17,907 nt of DNA. Origin: an uncultured Bacteroidales bacterium. Its GTDB lineage: Bacteria > Bacteroidota > Bacteroidia > Bacteroidales > Paludibacteraceae. The translations under genes and the position numbers were made by a program. Positions 12,487-17,907 of this stretch are shown here, piece by piece (position 1 is the first letter of the stretch; each line of letters starts with the position of its first letter). The DNA lies in NCBI GenBank assembly GCA_903929065.1, contig CAIYTJ010000581.1, forward strand, positions 1-17,907, written 5' to 3'. The notes under the pieces are model-generated. The model worked only from the letters and a program-made list of their open reading frames with translations, had not been told where the DNA came from and did no database searches.

Positions 12487-15400
12487 ATGAAAACAAATAC
12501 TTTAAAATACTGTATTCTGCTGATAGTAATTAATATAGCTTGTTTTAGTCTACAGGCTCAAACAATAAAAACAGTAGGTGGTGCAGGTGCAAATTACAGC
12601 ACATTAAAACTAGCATTCGATGCCATTAACGCCGGTAATATAAAGGGAATTATTACCTTACAAATTACAGGGTCAACAAAAGAAACAACTTCTGCCACAC
12701 TTTACCAAAGTGGATATAATGGTACAGGAGGTAATTCGAATTACACTTCCATCAATATTTACCCTATCATTTCAGGTTGCTCCATCTCCGGAAATATACC
12801 CGTTCCAATCATCTATTTGAATGGAGCTACTAATGTTACCATTGATGGAAGGGTTAATGCTCAGGGAAATACTGCAAACTTAACTATCTCCAATTCAAAT
12901 ACTACAACAGATGGAGTATTGATACGCTATGTCAATTCCGCCGAATCAAATACGGTGAGATATTGCAATTTGTTTGGGTCTGGAAATAGTTTTGGAACAG
13001 GATTACTCTATTTTACAGCTTCAACAACTGGTAATGGAAATAGTGGTAATGTAGTAGAATACTCAAATATAAGCAGCTATGGAGGAAACCGACCTATAAA
13101 TGCTCTCTTTTCTTCTGGTACCATAGGTCACGAAAATATAAACAATATCATTCGATATAATAATTTCTATGATATTTTAAATAATTTGTCCTCATCGAAT
13201 GGAATATGTATCTCGTATGCAAGCTCTGATTGGATAATTTCAAATAATAGTTTTTACGAAACAACGTCATTTGCACCAACCGGTTCGTTCAAGTATTATC
13301 ATATTTTTTTGAATACCGGCAATAATCATCTAATCAGTAATAACTATTTTGGTGGTACTACTTCGCAATGTGGTGGCAGTGCTATGATAATAAATTCAAG
13401 CTTGACGCATTATTATAGTCCCATGTTTATAAATGGTGGTATTACCAATAAAAGTACAGTAGAATTTAATACTATTCAAAATATAAATTATACAAGTACA
13501 GAAGATAATCCCTGGGATGGAATTTACATTAATTCGGGCAATGTGGATGTAATTGGAAATACAATTGGGGCAACCACAGGAAACAATTCAATTATTGTGA
13601 ATACTCCGGTAGCTTATGCAACTTCAACTATTAGCAATGGTGTTGTAACTGCAATTAATATAATTGGAGGTGGAAGCGGATACACCGTTGCACCAACTAT
13701 TTCGTTTTCGGTAAACAATGGTGGAACTGGTGTTAGTGCTCAGGCAGAACTAACAAACGGGGTAATAACAAATATAAATATCTTGAATGGTGGAAGCGGA
13801 TATACAACAGCTCCATCTGTATATTTTGACGGTCAAACAAATATGTATTCCACTTCACACGGTATAATTCAAAACAGCAGTGGAACTGTCAATATTCTCA
13901 ACAATAACATTGGCTCCATTACCACATACGGCTTATTAACTTATTCGCATGGTTGGGAATCGGTTTATGTACGAAGTGTGACCGGGACAACGACTTTTGA
14001 TGGAAACCTGATAGGGAGTCTGACTACTCCAAACAGTATTCAAACTGGTTCAACCTGCGAAAATTCAATACAGAAACTAGATGTATATGGTATTTACAGC
14101 TCCGGTGTCGGGACTACAGTTATTAAGAATAATACAGTCGCCAACCTGACGAATCACTATGCAGGGACTAATCCCGGCTCAAAAACACGCGGTATAGCAA
14201 CTATAGCAGGCCAGAATACAATTGAGAATAACACGGTAAGGGATATTACAAGTTTCAGCGGCCAAACTTCAAATTACTCATCAGCTCCAGTTATTGGAAT
14301 TGCTCAAACTTCTTCCACAGCAGGAAGCACACAAACTGTAGCAGATAATTTTGTTAATAAGATTTCAAGTTCACATGCCTCTGCACTTGTGGCTGTTTAT
14401 GGCATCCTTTATGTTGGACCAACCACCGGCAACAATACTGTTTCCGATAACTTTGTTCATTCAATTTCCGCTTTATCATCCAACACTTCGTCTGAAGTTG
14501 ATGGTATCGTTTTAAACTATGGTGTAACAAGCACATATAATAATATTGTGTACATGGGAGCCGGAATCAGTACAGGCTATAAACTTAACGGAATAGTTGA
14601 TGCTACAAATACTAATAACACCAGTAACATATATTTTAATTCTGTATATCTGAGTGGTTCGGTGTCTGGAATAACTTCACCCTCTGCTTGTTTTTACAAC
14701 ACCACAACCAGTACTACGGGAATCTATGAGAATAACATCTTTTTCAATGCACGAAGCGGAGGCACAAGCAACAAACATTATGCTGCTATTTTAGCCGGAA
14801 ACACTTCAGTGGTATTAAATTATAACGATTATTTTGTAAATGGTTCAAATTCAGCCTTAATGAAATTTGGTGGAACAGATCAAACCACTCTGGCAGCTAT
14901 TAAAACGGCAACGTCAAAAGATGGTAACAGCATTGCCATCGATCCGGCATTTATAAGTGCAGGTAGTACAAATCCGTTGAATTATAATACAGGTGCAAAT
15001 CTTACCGGACTTTCAATATCTGGCATTCTAAATGACTACGATGATTTGGCTCGGAAAAATCCACCAAGGATGGGCGCACTGGAAAACAATAATTATGTTT
15101 GGACAGGAACTGTCAGTTCTGATTTTGGAACAGCTTCAAACTGGGCAGGTGGAGTAGTACCGGCAAATGGCGCCGATATTAGCTTTTCACTTTCTCCGCT
15201 ACATAATTGCATATTGGATCAGAATCGTTCGCTCAAGGATATTACGAATAATCAGGGCACTTATAAATTCGTATTAAATGGGAAACAACTAACACTGACC
15301 GGAAGTTTGATTTTCAGCAATGGAGCACAAATAGATGCCACAACAGCTTCTTCAACTGTTTCATTTGCTGGATTAGTTGCACAAAGTATTTCCGCTGGTT

Positions 15401-17907
15401 CTTTTGTAAATAATTCTGTCGATTCATTGAAAATAAATAATGCTCAGGGAGTTTCGTTAAACACAGACTTTACAATTCAGAAAGGAATTGCCCTGATGAA
15501 TGGAAATTTTACTATTGGTGCAAATACGTTGACATTCAACGGTATTGTAACAGCAATGACTGGTACAGTAACCGGTGGTACGAGTACAAATATGATAATT
15601 GGAGGTTCAGGAAGTATGATTAGTATGCCTGATTTCACACTTAATAATTTAATCATTAATCGTGCCAGTGGAGTTAGTTTGTATGGAAATTTACATATTG
15701 TTGGAACATTATCATTAACTAATGGAGTGTTGTTTGTCAATGCAAATACACTAACTATTTCGGGTAATTCTCCCACCCGAATAAGCGGTAAGATTGATGC
15801 AAGTAATTCAGCTGCAAACGTAATTTTTTTAAACAGTTCATCAATTGTTTTGCCGGCATCATTTTTTATAAATCCGGTGAATAATATGACTGTTTCAGGT
15901 GCAGGAGAATTAACATCAAATGGTGATCTTGCCTTGAATGGTATTTTAAATTTACAGGCTGTTAACCCTTCTTCTGTAAAAGGAATATTGGACATGGGTG
16001 CAAACACCTTGACAATGGGTGCTAATGCTACTACTATTGGAACTGGCGACGTGACAGGAATCATCAAAAGGACTTCATTTACAGCAAACACAGCTTATAC
16101 ATTTGGTAATCAGTTTACAAGTATGACTTTTTCGGCTGGAGGAACTATGCCTGTTGATATGAGTTTTAATATCACTATAGGTGGTGCTCCCGGCTGGAAG
16201 TCTACTGCCGTTCAACGTAACTATGATATTAAACGTACTGGTGGGGCAAATACCACTGTTACACTTTCATTACATTATTTACCATCAGAATTACAAACCA
16301 ATTCGGAAATTAATTTGATAATATGGGACTATCATGCTTCAGTTCCAAAAGTGGAAGAACATGGTAAATCAAATCAAAATATGGCTGAAGGCTGGGTTGC
16401 CATTTCGAACAGGAGCGTGACCTATTTTGATACCAACTTTGGAACTCATCAATGGGGTTTGTCAAATAAAGAATCTGCTAATTTTGTATGGCAGGGAACG
16501 CCAAGTTCCGATTGGAATGATCCTAATAACTGGTCAGGCGGTATAATTCCGACCTCTACCAGTGATGTTATTATTCCTGATGCATCAACAACTGTTCATT
16601 GTCCAACCTTAGCATCAAGTTCTTTCGTCAAAACTATTACCATTCAACAAAATGGGATCTTAAACGGAGGCAATTCAACGACTCTGACTGTAGCCGGAAG
16701 TGTTGGCGCATGGTTTAACTTAGGAACATTTAATTGTGGAACGAGTAATGTTATATTCACAAATCCAAATGCAACTATGGCCGATCCTACTAACTTTTAC
16801 AGTGTAACCATTGCCAATGGGGCATCGCTGACACCTGGAACGGATAACATTATGCGAATTTCCGGCGAGCTAATAGTGCAGGGCAATGGAATTCTAAGAG
16901 CTGCTTTATTGCCAAATACTATTGAATTTAATGGTTCAAACCAGACAATTATAAACGCCAATGGACTTACTCAGGGTTTTTACAATTTGATCCTAAGTGG
17001 AACGGGAACGAAAACAATGCCTGATACAGAATTGGACATTGCCGGCAATCTGATTATCTCGGGCACAACAACAGCCATTGCAGACTCAATAATTAATATC
17101 AACGGAAATTTAATCGTGGAGCAGGGTGCAACATTTGATTTAAATGATTACGACCACAATATTTCCGGGAATATTATATGTAACGGACTGTTAACTACAA
17201 ATATAAATGCCGGATCAGTTACGCTGAATGGAACAGGTATTCAGAATATTGATGGAACGAATAAAGAGCAGGATGCTGTATTCTACAATCTGAATATTAG
17301 AAACAACCCGGGCACGGTTATAAACAAAGATGTAACTGTAAAAAACAACATGACCATTGATGCAAGCAGTAAGATAACGATTAATCCGGCCTGCAAAGTA
17401 AATGTGCTAAATCAAATCAATAATGCAGCAGGCACGGCGGGTATTTATATCAAATCAAGTGAAACAGTTCCGAATGGTTCGCTGATGTTTCATAATGCTT
17501 CTAATGTACCCGTAAATGCTACTGTTGAACTATATTCTAAAGCTAACTGGAATCTGAATAATCCGGCAGGGAGTAAATATCAATGGCAGTATTTTGGAAT
17601 ACCTGTAAAAACAGTAAAACTGAATGAAGTTTTCAGCAATTGTTATGTCCGGAAATGGAATGAAACAGGAAAGACAGATATTGATTTGTGGAATATGCAA
17701 TATGATTCAAATACGCTGACATCATTCTCAGGTTACGAATTGGTTCAGTCAAATCCAACAACTTATATATTCAAGGGTCAGCTTGAAAATTCTGATTATA
17801 ATGCGAATATGTCCTTCACTACCGGAGCAGTTTTCCCGGGTCAGCATATTTATTCCAATCCTTACACAACAGCTATCGACATCTCAAAAATTGAGTTTGG
17901 AAGCAAC
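12487..17907 (+). CDS. Giant secreted beta-helix protein, probably a type IX secretion substrate; 3' end outside window
   Basis: Open from ATG 12487 to the right edge with no stop: 1807 codons seen. Residues 1-25 are a signal peptide (MKTNTLKYCILLIVINIACF, then SLQAQ), so the protein enters the Sec pathway. About 30-850 is rich in Asn, Thr, Ser and Gly, with many short NNTV/GNTI turns typical of right-handed parallel beta-helices. It ends with NDYDDLARKNPPRMGALE (849-866), a closing motif like those of Bacteroidota beta-helix proteins. Two 40-residue repeats carry GGSGYT.AP (Tyr399 and Tyr439). A module beginning W-x-G-T and NW-x-GG with P occurs twice with identical internal spacing (Trp872/Trp886 and Trp1335/Trp1349). 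The last part (about 1680-1807, with CYVRKWNETG at 1719-1728) resembles the region before the C-terminal sorting domain of T9SS proteins, which would lie beyond the window. The likely site is the cell surface; no enzyme motif is seen, so adhesion or structure is a guess. Confidence 0.88.
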   Translation, partial: MKTNTLKYCILLIVINIACFSLQAQTIKTVGGAGANYSTLKLAFDAINAGNIKGIITLQITGSTKETTSATLYQSGYNGTGGNSNYTSINIYPIISGCSISGNIPVPIIYLNGATNVTIDGRVNAQGNTANLTISNSNTTTDGVLIRYVNSAESNTVRYCNLFGSGNSFGTGLLYFTASTTGNGNSGNVVEYSNISSYGGNRPINALFSSGTIGHENINNIIRYNNFYDILNNLSSSNGICISYASSDWIISNNSFYETTSFAPTGSFKYYHIFLNTGNNHLISNNYFGGTTSQCGGSAMIINSSLTHYYSPMFINGGITNKSTVEFNTIQNINYTSTEDNPWDGIYINSGNVDVIGNTIGATTGNNSIIVNTPVAYATSTISNGVVTAINIIGGGSGYTVAPTISFSVNNGGTGVSAQAELTNGVITNINILNGGSGYTTAPSVYFDGQTNMYSTSHGIIQNSSGTVNILNNNIGSITTYGLLTYSHGWESVYVRSVTGTTTFDGNLIGSLTTPNSIQTGSTCENSIQKLDVYGIYSSGVGTTVIKNNTVANLTNHYAGTNPGSKTRGIATIAGQNTIENNTVRDITSFSGQTSNYSSAPVIGIAQTSSTAGSTQTVADNFVNKISSSHASALVAVYGILYVGPTTGNNTVSDNFVHSISALSSNTSSEVDGIVLNYGVTSTYNNIVYMGAGISTGYKLNGIVDATNTNNTSNIYFNSVYLSGSVSGITSPSACFYNTTTSTTGIYENNIFFNARSGGTSNKHYAAILAGNTSVVLNYNDYFVNGSNSALMKFGGTDQTTLAAIKTATSKDGNSIAIDPAFISAGSTNPLNYNTGANLTGLSISGILNDYDDLARKNPPRMGALENNNYVWTGTVSSDFGTASNWAGGVVPANGADISFSLSPLHNCILDQNRSLKDITNNQGTYKFVLNGKQLTLTGSLIFSNGAQIDATTASSTVSFAGLVAQSISAGSFVNNSVDSLKINNAQGVSLNTDFTIQKGIALMNGNFTIGANTLTFNGIVTAMTGTVTGGTSTNMIIGGSGSMISMPDFTLNNLIINRASGVSLYGNLHIVGTLSLTNGVLFVNANTLTISGNSPTRISGKIDASNSAANVIFLNSSSIVLPASFFINPVNNMTVSGAGELTSNGDLALNGILNLQAVNPSSVKGILDMGANTLTMGANATTIGTGDVTGIIKRTSFTANTAYTFGNQFTSMTFSAGGTMPVDMSFNITIGGAPGWKSTAVQRNYDIKRTGGANTTVTLSLHYLPSELQTNSEINLIIWDYHASVPKVEEHGKSNQNMAEGWVAISNRSVTYFDTNFGTHQWGLSNKESANFVWQGTPSSDWNDPNNWSGGIIPTSTSDVIIPDASTTVHCPTLASSSFVKTITIQQNGILNGGNSTTLTVAGSVGAWFNLGTFNCGTSNVIFTNPNATMADPTNFYSVTIANGASLTPGTDNIMRISGELIVQGNGILRAALLPNTIEFNGSNQTIINANGLTQGFYNLILSGTGTKTMPDTELDIAGNLIISGTTTAIADSIININGNLIVEQGATFDLNDYDHNISGNIICNGLLTTNINAGSVTLNGTGIQNIDGTNKEQDAVFYNLNIRNNPGTVINKDVTVKNNMTIDASSKITINPACKVNVLNQINNAAGTAGIYIKSSETVPNGSLMFHNASNVPVNATVELYSKANWNLNNPAGSKYQWQYFGIPVKTVKLNEVFSNCYVRKWNETGKTDIDLWNMQYDSNTLTSFSGYELVQSNPTTYIFKGQLENSDYNANMSFTTGAVFPGQHIYSNPYTTAIDISKIEFGSN
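13561..13806 (+). repeat. Two tandem 120-bp coding repeats (GGSGY module)
   Basis: Within the large secreted-protein gene, segments ending at the Tyr codons 13681 and 13801 are exactly 120 bp apart and share TGGAAGCGGATA at the DNA level. Each encodes a pattern like NGVVTAINI..GGSGYT.AP. The near-identity around GGTGGAAGCGGATA suggests a fairly recent duplication or strong constraint. Confidence 0.7.

Noticed and set aside
15477..16091. 204-codon minus-strand open frame
   Set aside because: It is antisense to the large secreted-protein gene, whose frame is unbroken here. The Val/Pro/Ile-rich composition is what the complement of a Gly/Asn/Thr-rich gene gives.

Overview
The window is AT-rich chromosomal DNA from a member of the Bacteroidota, probably Bacteroidales or a close relative. 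Three things point there: repeated matches to the phylum's own promoter pattern (TTG, about 20 bp, TAnnTTTG), genes with little or no Shine-Dalgarno sequence, and protein types typical of the phylum (a DUF6266-like protein and a very large secreted beta-helix protein). Species cannot be read from the sequence.

Layout. (1) 1-5516, minus strand: a signalling operon read leftward. It holds a 1448-residue sensor with about eight PAS and two GAF-like domains but no kinase domain, then a CheR-type methyltransferase 10 bp downstream, then the start of a membrane sensor with an MCP-like four-helix domain that runs off the left edge. (2) 5517-6383: non-coding, with a good plus-strand promoter followed by a GNRA-loop hairpin that may mark a small RNA. 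(3) 6384-7016, minus: a DUF6266-like protein with its own promoter, four 10-bp iterons upstream and a terminator downstream. (4) 7329-7748: a dense cluster of REP-like palindromes. (5) 7805-9897, minus: a restriction-modification-like pair. An EcoRI-family adenine methyltransferase overlaps by 4 bp a DUF262-HNH nuclease gene that is cut in two by one in-frame TAA. (6) 9938-11941: an accessory patch with an IS200/IS605-type transposase between two more REP-like blocks, a small helix-turn-helix gene, and three copies of a structured RNA element (D1, D2, D3), each with its own minus-strand promoter and U-tract terminator. (7) 12487 to the right edge, plus: the first 1807 residues of a giant secreted protein.

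How it fits together. The part most likely to be undescribed is the D-element family. D1 and D3 sit 40-60 bp upstream of the methyltransferase and helix-turn-helix genes. I see no other promoter match in front of either gene, so the RNA and its terminator may act as a conditional leader (attenuator). D1 can fold in two mutually exclusive ways around one GGCGTGGGC segment, and a G-U wobble supports the minus strand as the RNA strand. D2 lacks the 5' half and D3 has a replaced 3' interior, yet the D3 5' arm matches the D2 3' arm. The REP-like repeats, whose hairpin stems vary in a compensatory way, are plausible substrates of the neighbouring HUH transposase. The broken nuclease beside an intact methyltransferase suggests a restriction system that has become a solitary methylase, unless the stop is read through or is a sequencing error.
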